64,000 bases of DNA, taken from the NCBI GenBank assembly GCA_041402125.1, contig JAWKSY010000006.1:251298-315297 (forward strand), in the 5' to 3' direction. This document shows, piece by piece, positions 9,143-19,300 of the stretch. The translations under genes were made by a program, and so were the position numbers. The notes under the pieces were generated by a model that was given only the letters and a program-made list of their open reading frames with translations, did not search any database and had not been told where the DNA came from. Source of the DNA: JAWKSY01 sp041402125 (lineage in GTDB: Bacteria > Planctomycetota > GCA-002687715 > DRQF01). Every line of letters begins with the position of its first letter. The stretch's first letter is position 1.

Positions 9143-10231
9143 TCAGTGGTTACGGCCGCCGATCCGCGCTCTCGCCGGGCCGGTCCCCCACCAGCTCAGG
9201 CCGGCGATCGTCACCAGGGAGAGCGGCAACGCGAACGCCAGGAACGTCCAGCTCCGTTCGCTCAGGATCCCCGCGCCGGTCGAGCGGAGCACGAGAGCGA
9301 CGAGGTAGAGGACGTAGAAGACGAGGAAGGTCGCGGCCTCCCCGCGGGCAAGGCGCCGCCCCGTGACGAAGAAGGGCAGACAGACGACCGCGGTCGCGAC
9401 CATGAACGGCAGATCGAAGTGCCGGACCGACTCGCCGACTTCGAGACCGCGCGGCGCCGCCACGGCCGAGGCGCCGACGACGCCGAGGAGGTTGAAGACG
9501 TTGCTGCCGACGACGTTCCCGACCGCGATGTCGCGCTGGCCTCGGACCGCGGCGACGACCGAGGTCGCGACCTCGGGCAGCGAGGTGCCGGCCGCCACGA
9601 TCGTGAGACCGACCACCGTCTCGCCGACCCCCATCGCGCGCGCGAAGACGACGGCGCCGTCGACGAGCCATCCGGCCCCGACCACGAGAGCCGCGAGACC
9701 CGCCGCGACGAAGGCGAGATTCGTGAACCAGTCCCTCGCGTTCGTTCGCGATTCGACCCCGACGGCCTCCACCGGCAAGGCCCTTGCCTCGGCCCGGCTC
9801 GTCCGGACGCACCAGACGACGTACGCGACGAGCGCCGCGAGAAGGACCAGCCCCTCGATCCGGCCGAGGGCGCCATCCAGCGAGAGCAGCAGAACGACCC
9901 CCGAGAGCGCGATCATGACCGGGACATCCCGCCGGATCACCTCGATCGTGACGGCGAGCGGCGCGATGAGGCCGGTCAGCCCCAGGATGAACAGCACGTT
10001 GAAGATGTTGCTGCCGACGACGTTGCTGAGGGCGAGCCCCGCCTGACCGTTCCAGGACGACGACACGCTCACCGCCAGCTCGGGCGCGCTCGTCCCGAAG
10101 GCCACCACCGTCAATCCGATGACGAGGGGTGAGAGTCCCGCCGCCGCGGCGAGCCGCGAAGCTCCGCGCACGAGGGACTCGGCGCCGACGATCAGGAGGA
10201 CGAGACCCGCCGCGAACAGCAGGACGATCAT
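9143..10231 (-). CDS. Calcium/sodium antiporter, CaCA family (YrbG-like)
   Basis: 362 aa, mostly membrane helices. Both alpha-repeats of the cation/Ca2+ exchanger superfamily are present: VAFGTSAPELAVSV with GSNIFN near residues 45-80, and VAAGTSLPEVATSV with GSNVFN near 215-245. The conserved acidic residues (E in both GTS-PE motifs) are intact. The length matches prokaryotic YrbG-type exchangers. The ATG at 10231 has GGAG eight bases upstream. Family knowledge places it in the inner membrane, exchanging Ca2+ for Na+ or H+; the ion cannot be read from sequence. Confidence 0.88.
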   Translation of the reverse strand: MIVLLFAAGLVLLIVGAESLVRGASRLAAAAGLSPLVIGLTVVAFGTSAPELAVSVSSSWNGQAGLALSNVVGSNIFNVLFILGLTGLIAPLAVTIEVIRRDVPVMIALSGVVLLLSLDGALGRIEGLVLLAALVAYVVWCVRTSRAEARALPVEAVGVESRTNARDWFTNLAFVAAGLAALVVGAGWLVDGAVVFARAMGVGETVVGLTIVAAGTSLPEVATSVVAAVRGQRDIAVGNVVGSNVFNLLGVVGASAVAAPRGLEVGESVRHFDLPFMVATAVVCLPFFVTGRRLARGEAATFLVFYVLYLVALVLRSTGAGILSERSWTFLAFALPLSLVTIAGLSWWGTGPARARIGGRNH

Positions 10232-10407
10232 GGGAATCTCTCCGCAAGGGTGCGATCGGACCTCGTCGTCGGACCGTCCCCGCCGGGGATCGGGTCACGA
10301 CGGGAAACCTTCGCGACGACCGCTCGCGGCGCAGGATGCGTCGCGCCGAGATTGCGCGCAAGAAGGGTCCGATCGAACGCTCCGCCCCTCCCGCCCGGGG
10401 TCCCTCG

Positions 10408-10779
10408 TCAACCGATCGGCGACAAGACGTGGCGCCCGACGGCGACGAAGGCCATCAGGATCCCGAGGACGGCGCTCATGACCATCGAACCCGTCTCGCC
10501 GTATCGCACGTGGCCCCGGATGAAGAGGATCGTCTCCAGGGCCAGCGTCGCCGCCGCGACCACCGTCAGCAACGGACAGCAGCGAAGGAGCGACGGCACG
10601 ATCAGGCCGACGACGCAGACGAGCTCCAGGACTCCGAGGGCCTTCCAGACCGCGGGGGGGTAGGCCCCGAACGAAGGGACCTCGGCGCTGATCTTCTCGA
10701 ACATGAAGAGCTTCATGCTGCCCGAAGCCGTGTAGATCAGCGCGGCCAGCACCTGCAGGACCCAGAGGAGGATGTTCAC
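10408..10779 (-). CDS. DoxX-like small membrane protein
   Basis: 123 aa with four predicted membrane helices: the N-terminal LLWVLQVLAALIYTASG, then VLELVCVVGLIVPSL, LLTVVAAATLALETIL and MSAVLGILMAFVAVG. The N-terminal SGSMKLF stretch and the four-helix layout match the DoxX_2 family. It starts at a GTG at 10779 with GGGAG seven bases before it. It lies upstream of the exchanger gene on the same strand with a gap of about 176 bp, so co-transcription is possible but not shown. The biochemical role of this family is unclear. Confidence 0.75.
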   Translation of the reverse strand: MNILLWVLQVLAALIYTASGSMKLFMFEKISAEVPSFGAYPPAVWKALGVLELVCVVGLIVPSLLRCCPLLTVVAAATLALETILFIRGHVRYGETGSMVMSAVLGILMAFVAVGRHVLSPIG

Positions 10780-10892
10780 GTCGGATCTCCCGAGCGGACG
10801 GCCGGAACCTGGTCGAACGGACGCCGATCGGTTCCGCTCCGCTCATCGAGGACGATCCTGACGCTTGACCGGAGCGGCGTCGAGAGGACATT

Positions 10893-10937
10893 CTCGCCGT
10901 GCTCACCGTCCTCACTGTCCTCACCGTCCTCACCGTC
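10893..10937. repeat. 9-bp tandem repeat (CTCACCGTC), about five units
   Basis: Five consecutive 9-bp units: a degenerate first unit CTCGCCGTG, then CTCACCGTC, CTCACTGTC, CTCACCGTC, CTCACCGTC. The stretch lies between the DoxX-like gene and the small gene at 10994, outside any credible gene. Such an array can vary in copy number by slippage. Confidence 0.7.
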
Positions 10938-10993
10938 CTCGGGGTGGATCACCGGGGCGACTTCCCCGCACTCGACGCAGTCAGGGATCGACG

Positions 10994-11128
10994 ATGTCCA
11001 GGCCAGCCAAGAAGGACCGCAAGAGCGCACGACGGATGCGATCCCAGATCGCCTGGGGCGTCCCGATCATCCTGATCGTCTACGCCCTCCTCATCCTCGC
11101 CTTCATGGACCGCTGCGACCGCGTCTGA
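10994..11128 (+). CDS. Small single-pass membrane protein, hypothetical
   Basis: 44 aa. A basic N-terminus (RPAKKDRKSARRMRSQ) is followed by one hydrophobic helix (IAWGVPIILIVYALLILAF) and a short tail. A GGGA-like ribosome site lies about seven bases before the ATG. The charge pattern suggests the N-terminus stays in the cytoplasm. No family was recognised. Its short size makes the call uncertain, but the composition is far more gene-like than the surrounding frames. Confidence 0.5.
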   Translation: MSRPAKKDRKSARRMRSQIAWGVPIILIVYALLILAFMDRCDRV

Positions 11129-11245
11129 TCGGTGCGACGCGCCGGCCGCGAGACCGTCCGGCGCGAGTCGCCCGGACCCTCGCGGAGGAGACTCACGTCC
11201 TCGCTCCGGCGGGTCTCTTCCGGCGCGCTGCCGCGTCCGTTCCGA

Positions 11246-13066
11246 TCACCGCGGAGGATGGAAGGCGGTCGCCTCCAGTACGAGAAGCTCTCCGGGGCGG
11301 TCGACGTCGAACTCCGCGACGAGGAAGTCGCCGATCTGACGCCCGGGGCCCAGACCGCGTGGTTCCATGATGATCCGGTAGCGTCCGAGCGCGAGCGCGG
11401 GCATCGCGAAGTGGCCGGCGCGGCCGACGACGCCGGACCCCGGAAGCCATCGGTCTCCCCCGAACCGTTGCGCCACCAGGCTCCGCCCCTGGAGATCCGG
11501 CAGACCGATGAGGACGGCGCCGAGGGGCTCGTCGAGCTCGACCTCGAGATGGTCGGTCCGAGTCGCATCGAACTCGCCCCGGAAGGAAGGCTGCCCCCCG
11601 CCCTCTCCCGCCAGACGGGCGAGCTCGAACTCGACGTCGTAGACGCCGGCCGGGAATCCGCGCAGGAGGAGCTCCTCCTCGCCGGCGGCGATCGGACAGA
11701 GGAAGCTCGAACCGGAGGCGCGGTCGCGGAAGATCAACCGCCCGATGGGACGAGAGGTGGCCGCCTGAACCGTGCCGCGGAACTCGACGGGGATCGTCGG
11801 GAGTCCCGTGAAACGGATCCGGACCTCCTCGAGGACCTCGCCGACCTCCTCATCGAGCGAGATCCGCTCGGGGACATAGGGAGCGCGCAGGCGAGGCGCC
11901 CGCATCTCCCAGGTCTTCGACCGCGCCGTGAGCGAGGTGAGACCGATCAGGATGGGCCCGACGGAGTCCAGGTCGACGTCGACCCCGAGGATCCAGCCTG
12001 CGAACCGCGCCTCCTCCGCGTCGTCCACGCCCACCTTGCGGGCGGCGCGGAACAGGCCGGAGTCCATCGGACGCGAGAAACCCGGGCGGACCTCCCGGAG
12101 GATGCCGAGGATCGCGAACTCCGGGGTCGAGAGCCCGCGCTGCAACCGGATCCTCCCCTCCGCGAGGCTGCCCCGCGAGATCCCCTTCACCGACGAGAGC
12201 CGCTCGGAGAGCACGGGACGACCGTCTCCGGTCGAACCGAGGTCGACCAGGACGAGATAGGCCGGTCGGACGGACAAGGTGAAGTTTCCGTCGTCCGCGG
12301 CCTTCCAGATCCGTCGCCCGGAAGCGACGAAGCCCGCCCCGCTCGCGGTGACGGTGTAGCTTCGTTCGGGGTCCGCGCCGGCCAGAGCGAACTCGCCTCG
12401 TGCGTTCGATCTCCCTCGAAGGACGCCATCGACGCCGGCGCCATCCGCGCACTCGAACGCCGCCAGACGGGGCACGGTGTTCGAGCGCCACGCGACGATC
12501 TCGACGTCGGACGCGATACCGCCCCCGACGACCTCGAGCCGGCCCCTCAACTCGACGGCGGACTCGAGCTCGACCGTGGTCTCGCCGGCGTCGGCGATCC
12601 GGAAGGTCCGGGTGCGGTATCCGGCCGCCGCGGCGAGGAGTTCGCCGTCCGGTAATGTCCCGCCCTCGAGCACGAAGCGCCCCGCCGCGTCGGTTCGCCC
12701 GAGCTCCGCGGACTCGCGTCCGTCGAAGACCCGCAGGCTCACGGACCCGATGCCCTCGCCCGTCTCCCTCGCGACGACGCGGACCGAGGCGATCACGGCG
12801 GGGCCCGGATCGTCGGGGGTCCCGACCTCGACGGCGCCTTCCTCGGACGGCGCGGCGCGCGTCAGGGCGCGCCGGGCCTCGCTCGAGATCGCAACCGGGC
12901 TCGACCGCCCGGACTCCGATGCCGGCAGCGCCTCCCCCTCACCCGAACAGGACCTGACGCCGAGCACGATCGCGACCACGATCAGGAACAGGCTCGCGAG
13001 CAGCAACGCCGTCGCCGATCGCGGCGGTCGCTCCCGCGACGCCTCCTGCGGTCCCGTTCTCGCCAT
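11246..13066 (-). CDS. Membrane-anchored protein with carboxypeptidase-regulatory-like beta domains
   Basis: 606 aa. Residues 19-40 form one transmembrane anchor (ATALLLASLFLIVVAIVLGV) followed by a low-complexity linker. The rest is beta-rich with carboxypeptidase-regulatory/TonB-plug-like repeats, for example a segment with RVFDGRESAELGRTDAAGRF (about residues 105-130) and ARGEFALAGADPERSYTVTA. The C-terminal half holds further beta domains of unknown family. AGGGAG sits upstream of the ATG at 13066. The gene starts 76 bp after the TlpA-like selenoprotein candidate on the same strand, and both carry carboxypeptidase-regulatory-like segments, so they may form an envelope operon. Confidence 0.65.
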   Translation of the reverse strand: MARTGPQEASRERPPRSATALLLASLFLIVVAIVLGVRSCSGEGEALPASESGRSSPVAISSEARRALTRAAPSEEGAVEVGTPDDPGPAVIASVRVVARETGEGIGSVSLRVFDGRESAELGRTDAAGRFVLEGGTLPDGELLAAAAGYRTRTFRIADAGETTVELESAVELRGRLEVVGGGIASDVEIVAWRSNTVPRLAAFECADGAGVDGVLRGRSNARGEFALAGADPERSYTVTASGAGFVASGRRIWKAADDGNFTLSVRPAYLVLVDLGSTGDGRPVLSERLSSVKGISRGSLAEGRIRLQRGLSTPEFAILGILREVRPGFSRPMDSGLFRAARKVGVDDAEEARFAGWILGVDVDLDSVGPILIGLTSLTARSKTWEMRAPRLRAPYVPERISLDEEVGEVLEEVRIRFTGLPTIPVEFRGTVQAATSRPIGRLIFRDRASGSSFLCPIAAGEEELLLRGFPAGVYDVEFELARLAGEGGGQPSFRGEFDATRTDHLEVELDEPLGAVLIGLPDLQGRSLVAQRFGGDRWLPGSGVVGRAGHFAMPALALGRYRIIMEPRGLGPGRQIGDFLVAEFDVDRPGELLVLEATAFHPPR

Positions 13067-13142
13067 TCCCTCACTCCCTCTTCGCCGCGACAGGAATCCG
13101 ACGACGACGATCCGGCGAACTTCCCGCCCTCCGTTCCTCCCG

Positions 13143-14234
13143 TCAGCGATCGGCCGGACGGCGCGCGGCCTCTTCCCGCTCGAGGATTCTCCGGAGCTCG
13201 TCGACGCCCGAGACCTCGCCGTGGAAGTTTCCTTCCGGGTCGATCAGGAGCGTCGTCGGGAGCAACTCGATCGCATGGGCCTCGAAGGTCTCACCGGTCG
13301 CGTCGAGGAGGACGGGAAAGGGCAGCTCGAGCCCGCCCCAGAGCTCCTCGACGCCGCGCGCGCGCAGGCCCTCGTCGAGTTCGTCGAAGCTCTCCACGCT
13401 CGAGTCATGGACGGTGATGATGGCGAGGTCGTCACGGCGTTCCTCCCGCCAGAATCGGGCGAGATCCGGCAAACTGCCGGAGACGCAGGGACCTCAGGTG
13501 AAGCCCCAGAACTCGAGCACCAGCCAGCGACCCCGGAAACGCTCCGGACGGGCTTCCTCGACCGCGATCCCCCGGGCGGCGGTGACCTTCCAGGGCGGCG
13601 CCGGCGCCCCGAGCAGGCGACTCCGCGCCGCCGGCTCGACATCCACTCGTCCGAGATCGACATCATCCTGCTGCACCTCGAAACGTCCCACGGCGTCCGC
13701 GAACTCGCGTCCTCGAGCGCGCCAGGCGTACGCCCCCTCGGGCAGCGAGACTTCGAAGCCTCCGGGGCCGAATCGGAGGTCGGCGAATCGACGCCCATCG
13801 CCCTCGCGATGGAGCTGGGCGCCTCCGGCCCGTACGCCCTCGCCCGACACCGCGAAAACCCCACGCACCGAGCGGAGCGCCGACACCTCCCACGCACCGA
13901 CATCCTCGGACCGTCCGCTGACGTCGATGACCACACCCCACCGTCGATCCGCGGTGAATCCGACGAGCGTCTCGACATCCTCATCGATCCGGATCGAGAA
14001 TCGCCCCTCACCGTCGGTCCGACGGGAGCTCCAACCCTCGACCGCGGCCCCCTCGAGACGCCAGTAGGCTGACAGCTCGACTCCCGCGACGCCCCGCCCC
14101 TCATGATCGACGATGCAACCCGAGATCCACCTTTCGGGGGTCGGCCCGACCTCTCGAGATGTCGATGACGCACACCCGGCGTGAAGGACGATCAGAAGGG
14201 CCGCGAACACCCCCATGAGTGCCGCATGGGGCAT
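13143..14234 (-). CDS. TlpA-like thiol-disulfide lipoprotein, probable selenoprotein (UGPC active site)
   Basis: Read through one TGA, the frame encodes 363 aa. A lipoprotein signal with lipobox LHAGC comes first, then a carboxypeptidase-regulatory-like beta domain (about residues 35-110), then a C-terminal TlpA/redoxin domain. The TGA (13494-13496, codon 247) sits exactly where the first active-site Cys belongs: LEFWGFT-TGA-GPC. The downstream half continues in the same frame with the redoxin fold, including the cis-Pro motif LLPTTLLIDPEG. A perfect hairpin follows the TGA at SECIS distance. The ATG at 14234 is chosen because it gives a clean lipoprotein signal. If selenocysteine is inserted, this is an envelope redox enzyme. 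The alternative is a C-to-A change or read error of TGC. No Sec machinery lies in the window. Confidence 0.75.
13465..13481 (-). promoter_or_regulatory. SECIS-like hairpin behind the TGA codon
   Basis: On the minus strand, 12 nt after the TGA, TCCGGCA pairs perfectly with TGCCGGA around the triloop GTT (7-bp stem). The loop G lies 20 nt after the TGA. Bacterial SECIS elements are small hairpins directly behind the UGA with a G at the start of the apical loop, so position, size and loop fit. The hairpin lies inside the reading frame, as is usual in bacteria. Confidence 0.65.
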
Positions 14235-14470
14235 CTCGTTCGAAGGCTGATCGAGAGGCGTGCCTCGTCGCCTCGGACGCGACCACGGGGCCGACGTGCA
14301 GGCCACTCCGGGACCACTCCGGCGGATCCCGCACGGTGCTCCTTCCGGCATCGACTTCGTCCTCGCTCGTCTCGAACCTTCGGGAGCCGACGGCTTCGAG
14401 TCCCGGCGGGTCACCGTACTCTCCTCGACGCAGACCGAATCGGAGCCGCGACGACGGAACGGAGCCGACG

Positions 14471-14650
14471 ATGCAGCCGAGCTGCCTCGAGAACACCCGC
14501 GGAACGCGCCTCGTCGCGATCCCGCGCGGCGCGACGATGACCGGGCGGTGGTCTCGCGATCTTGACGGAGAGCTCGCCGACCTCGACCTCTCCTTCGGGA
14601 TCCAGTCGATCCGGCTGATGAGGATGGCAGAGGATCACCCAGCGTCTCGA
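14471..14650 (+). pseudogene. Truncated duplicate of the galM 5' end
   Basis: From the ATG at 14471 the frame reads LENTRGTRLVAIPRGAT, then W-RD-DGELAD-DLSF. This closely follows the start of the intact epimerase at 15168 (LENSGGTRLVAIARGAT, then W-RD-NGELAD-LGF). Similarity fades after about 45 codons, with a possible last trace at EDHP (SDHP in galM). The remaining 280 or so codons of an epimerase are missing and the catalytic residues are absent. Its 3' part meets the lipoprotein gene on the opposite strand. It is a remnant of a local duplication about 700 bp upstream of the parent gene. Confidence 0.75.
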
Positions 14651-14654
14651 CGAG

Positions 14655-14954
14655 TCAGAATCCGTGTCCGCTCGCGTGATTGACGCGCCCACCTCCGAAG
14701 ACGACGGTGATCTCCGCATCGCCCTTTCTCCAGACCATCGTCTTGAATGGCCCCGTCGGTACCGCCGGTCCGAAGTTCACGTTCTGCGCCCCCGTCGAGA
14801 CGTCGTCGGGCGATCCGAGAATGTCCTCGACCTCCGAAACCGACATCCCGACCTGGATCCGGTCGAGATTCTCCTGCGTCACGCGCCCACCACACGAGAC
14901 GAGCAGGAACAGGGCGGCCACAGCGATCCCGCGCATGAGTCGATCCACGAACAT
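14655..14954 (-). CDS. Small lipoprotein with BamE/SmpA-like domain
   Basis: 99 aa. The signal (RLMRGIAVAALFLLVSC) ends in a lipobox (LVSC), so the mature protein should be lipid-anchored. The mature part has the SmpA/OmlA-like pattern IQVGMSVSEVEDILGSPDD followed by a short beta sheet ending MVWRKGDAEITVVF. GAGGAAGGTGA lies just upstream of the ATG at 14954. The BamE-like fold is used in outer-membrane assembly and in unrelated small lipoproteins, so the role is open. It lies between the galM remnant and the intact galM, divergent from the latter. Confidence 0.75.
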   Translation of the reverse strand: MFVDRLMRGIAVAALFLLVSCGGRVTQENLDRIQVGMSVSEVEDILGSPDDVSTGAQNVNFGPAVPTGPFKTMVWRKGDAEITVVFGGGRVNHASGHGF

Positions 14955-15167
14955 GACTTCACCTTCCTCTTGGACGAACTTGCACTCTCCGGTCCGACCG
15001 GCGCTGCCCGCCGCGCTTCCTCGATCAAGACGGGGCGTCGCCGAATCCCTTCGCAGGCGGAAAGGTGTCGGACCTCTGAATGCAATCGACCCTACCCGAC
15101 TTCGCACGAAAGGGCATCATCAGGGAGCGAGAACCGAACGAAACGGGCGCACGCTCACGGCGGGGAG

Positions 15168-16175
15168 ATGGAATTGAGGAGTCTGACCCTCGAGAACTCC
15201 GGGGGAACGCGCCTCGTCGCGATCGCGCGAGGGGCCACGATCAGCAAGCTCTGGTTCCGCGACCGGAACGGGGAGCTCGCCGACGTGGTGCTCGGCTTCG
15301 ATTCGCCGGCGGAGTACGAGAGCGACCATCCCTACTTCGGGGCCATCGTCGGGCGCGGTGCGAACCGCATCGCGCGGGGGCGCTTCGAGCTCGACGGGCG
15401 GGAGTATTCTCTCGCCGCGAACGACGGGGCCCACCACCTCCACGGGGGCCGGGTCGGCTTCGACAAGCACGACTGGGAGTCGAGGACGCTCACGGGGCAG
15501 GAGGGGGCGGCTCTGGAGTTCCGGCGCGTCTCGCCCGACGGCGAGGAGGGCTACCCCGGTCGCCTGGAGTGTCTCGTCCGTTACTCGCTGTCGGACGACG
15601 ACGTCCTCCGCGTCGAGATGACGGCGACGACCGACGCGCCGACGATCGTGAATCTCGCCCAGCACACGTACTGGAACCTCGGCGGACACGGGAGCGGATC
15701 GGTGGCCGGCCATCTCCTGCGGTTCGCCGCCGACCGCTACGTCCCCGTCGGTCCCGATCTCATCCCGACCGGCGAGATCGTCCCCGTCGCGGGCACGCCC
15801 TTCGACTTCCGGACGGCGCGATCGATCGGGTCGGGCCTCGAGGACCCGAGGCTCCCCGGGGGCTACGATCACTCCTTCGAGATCGCGGGCGAACCCGGGC
15901 GCCTGCGCCCCGTCTGCGAGGTCCTCGAGCCCCGGAGCGGACGGAGGCTCGAGCTCCGGAGCGATCAGCCGGGCTGCCAGTTCTACTCGGGGAACTTCCT
16001 CGACGGGACGATCCGGGGGAAGGGCGGCGGTCGCTACGCGCGCCACCAGGGTTTCTGCCTCGAGACCCAGAGCCATCCGGACGCGATCCACCGTCCGGAG
16101 TGGGCGAGCCCCGTCCTCCGACCCGGTGAGACCTACCGCCACCGGATGGAGATCCGCCTCTCCGTCGCGAGGTGA
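15168..16175 (+). CDS. galM: Aldose 1-epimerase (galactose mutarotase)
   Basis: 335 aa, the normal length for the family. It interconverts alpha and beta anomers of aldohexoses, feeding galactose metabolism. Conserved landmarks are in order: GRGANRIARG near 65, HLHGG near 90, HTYWNLGG near 165 (catalytic His), GYDHSF near 225, FYSGNFLDG near 265, and the catalytic Glu in CLETQSHPDA near 300. No signal peptide is visible, so it is probably cytoplasmic. The ATG at 15168 directly follows GGGGAG; this is the only Met that fits the family N-terminus. A broken copy of its 5' end lies at 14471. Confidence 0.92.
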   Translation: MELRSLTLENSGGTRLVAIARGATISKLWFRDRNGELADVVLGFDSPAEYESDHPYFGAIVGRGANRIARGRFELDGREYSLAANDGAHHLHGGRVGFDKHDWESRTLTGQEGAALEFRRVSPDGEEGYPGRLECLVRYSLSDDDVLRVEMTATTDAPTIVNLAQHTYWNLGGHGSGSVAGHLLRFAADRYVPVGPDLIPTGEIVPVAGTPFDFRTARSIGSGLEDPRLPGGYDHSFEIAGEPGRLRPVCEVLEPRSGRRLELRSDQPGCQFYSGNFLDGTIRGKGGGRYARHQGFCLETQSHPDAIHRPEWASPVLRPGETYRHRMEIRLSVAR

Positions 16176-16252
16176 CCCGACGGCCGAGGGGCGTCCGGGT
16201 CCCTACGGGTCAACCCGCATGACGTCGGGGAGCTCGACCCGGCCTGCGCATT

Positions 16253-16284
16253 CGTGATGGATTTCTGCGCAAGAACGCATCACG
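16253..16284. promoter_or_regulatory. Inverted repeat upstream of the DUF6055 gene
   Basis: CGTGATG at 16253-16259 is mirrored by CATCACG at 16278-16284, and the 18-bp spacer holds a TGCGCA palindrome. It lies about 80 bp before the start of the secreted DUF6055 gene and about 80 bp after galM ends. It may be an operator or a weak hairpin terminator of galM; no T-run follows. Confidence 0.35.
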
Positions 16285-16368
16285 GAACGGGCCGGGCGCT
16301 TTCATAGCATTCCGGTCGACGTCGCCCGGTTTCCTCCGGGCGCGCCCCCTCGGTGAGGAATCCGACGC

Positions 16369-19300
16369 ATGGTTCGTTCGGTCGCATCGGCACTCGTGAT
16401 CGCGCTCGTCTCCCTCCTCGTCGCGTCGCCCCTCGGCGCGCAGGCCCCGAAGACGGTCTACTGGCCGGCCGAGTTCTCGGCCTACCCCGAGGTGAGCCTG
16501 ACCCGCTCGGCGCAGTCGGCGAACTTCATCGTCGTCTGGGGCACGCTCTCGGGCACGAACCCGATGGCGGGGCCTTCGGGCATCCAGTTCGATCCGCAGT
16601 CGATCCTCACCCAGCTCGAGTCGGTCTACGCGACCTACATCGGTAGCCTGGGCTTCCTCGACGACACGGTCGGCAACCTGAGCCAGTTCAAGATCATCGT
16701 CGTCATGAACGACACCTGGTCGGCCTCCCCCTGGACGGGATGGGCTTTCGGCTCTTCCTACGACGGCGTGATCGGCGCGATGTGGGTCCACCCGGGCGCG
16801 ACGCTTCCGAACAGCTGGGTCCTCGCCCACGAGTTCGCGCACAGCCTCCAGGCGCAGGCGGCGATCGACCACCCCGGCAACGGCTTCATCAACTACGAGC
16901 CCGCCGGCTTCGTCTGGGAGGCGCACGCCCAGTTCATGGCGGAGCACCACTTCCCCACCCTGCTCGAGGCGACCGACTTCATCCGCTTCTTCAACACCCA
17001 GCACTTCCACTGGAGCTCGACGCGCCACCACTACGGCGCGACGCTCTTCCTCCGGCAGATCGAGGACGAGCTGGGGATCCAGACCGTGAACGACCTCTGG
17101 CGGATGTCGATCGCCGGCTCCGAGCACCCGATGACGACGCTCAAGCGGATCACCGGCATGACGCAGGCCCAGCTCGGCGATCTCGTCGGACGCTACGCTC
17201 GCAAGAACGTCAACTTCGACTACGGCAACGGCGCCGAGATGCGCCACACGGTCCAGAACGAGCTCGATCGCCACCTGATCGCACGGCGCTTCACGAACCT
17301 CGTGCCGATGCACGGGCAGGAGGGCGCCTTCAAGGTGCCCTACTACATGGCGCCGCAGGACTACGGCTACAACATCGTGCGCCTCGAGGCCGAACCGGGC
17401 GCGCGTTCGATTCATCTCACCTTCCACGGCAAGAAGAACGCTCCCGCCGGCGGGGCCGGATATCGCTTCAGCTTCGTCGCGGTATCCGCGGGGGTCGCAC
17501 GTTACGGCGCGCTCCACTCCGCCGCGGGCGGGCAGGAGGTGGACGTCGACTTCTCGTTCCGGCCGGGCGAGGAGCTCTACCTCGTCGTCGCGGCGGCGCC
17601 GGCCGTCCACCATGATTACGTCTGGGAACCGGGCTGGCCGAAGATCTACCGCTACCCCTGGGAGATCCGCCTCGCCGGGGCCCGTCCCGTCGTCGACAAT
17701 CACGCCGGCATCTCGGGAGCGTCCCACGCGAACGGCGGGGGCTTCGTCGCCTCGACCGCGAGCGTCGCTCCGACCGTCTTCGTCGGCCCGCACGCCCAGG
17801 TCCTCGGCAACGCGAACGTGACGGGCAACGTCCGGATCGAGGACGAGGCCACCGTCTCCCACTCGGCCTCGCTCTCGGGCAACGTGATCCTGCGCGACGC
17901 GGCCTTCACGGCCTGGTCCACGTTGAGCGGCAACGCGATCCTCGAGGAGTCGGCCTACGCCTTCGGGACGATGGGCGGAACCTACTCGGGCGGCGGCGAC
18001 ACCGAGGGCGACGGAGGCTGCGTGGCCGGCATCTACCGTCAGGTCGCGCATCCGAACAACGGCCGCAGTCCCTGCGACGGCCTGACGAACCATCCGGCCG
18101 ACGTCGACGTGAATCCGGCCTTCCCTGAGCACGTCTTCTCCCCGCGGCCGACGAGCGGTCTCGTCACCGTCGCGAACGGCGAGGACCTCGCCGCGCTGGC
18201 GACCGCCTCGACCTCGTTCGCGTCGAGCTTCTTTCCCGTCACCAACGTGAACGACGGCTTCCACCCCGCGAGCTCGACCGACATCACCCAGGGCGCCTAC
18301 GCGAACTTCTCCGGCCCGCTCGGGGGCTGGAACTGGGTCCGCTACGACTGGAACTCGCCGGTGGAGATCGACTCCCTCGACGTCTACTGGTGGCACAACG
18401 GGACCGGGATCCGGCGTCCGCGCGACGCCTTCGTCGAGTATCTCGACGGCGGGACCTGGGTGAGCCTCGGAAGCGTCGGCAATGCCGCCAACGACTGGAA
18501 CACGGTCCCGATGTCCGTCACCACGCGGGCGCTCCGGATCTCGATGATGAGCCACACGACGACGGGCATCATCGAGTGGCGCGTGCACGGCCGCCGCATC
18601 GCGCCCGACTCCATCGCGCCGACCGCGCCGACCGGAGTCGTCGCGACCGCGGGGAACGGGCAGGTGGCGCTCGACTGGGCCGACAACCCGGAGGCGGATC
18701 TCTTCCACTACTCCGTCCTCCGCGCCCCCGCCGGCACGAACGCCTTCGTGCACCTGGCCGGCCCCCTCGCGGCCAGCGCGTTCGTCGATGCGCAGGTCGT
18801 GAACGGGACGAGCTACGACTACGTCGTCGTCGCCCATGATCTCGCACGGAATGCCTCGCCGGCCTCGACCCTGGTCACCGCGACGCCGCTCGCGAACGGA
18901 CCCGAGCCCCTCGTGGCCCTCTACCGATTCGAGGGCACGCTCCTCGACGGCGCGGGCTCTCACCACGCCTCGGCCACCGGTTCGGTCAACTACGTCGCCG
19001 GCCGCGTCGGTCAGGCGCTCGGCTTCAATGGAAGCTCCACCTGGCTCGCCCTTCCCGCGGGTTCGGCGACCCTGAACGACCTCACCGTCGCGACCTGGGT
19101 CCGCTGGGACGGCGGCGGCGCCTGGCAGCGCATCTTCGACTTCGGCAACAACACGAATCAGTACGCCTTCCTCTCTCCCAGCTCGGGCAACGGAAAGCTG
19201 CGATTCGCCATCACGACCGGCGGCCCCGGCGGCGAGCAGGGACTGGAGACGGCGCCGCTCGTCGTGGGGGTCTGGACGCACGTCGCGGTGACGCTCTCCG

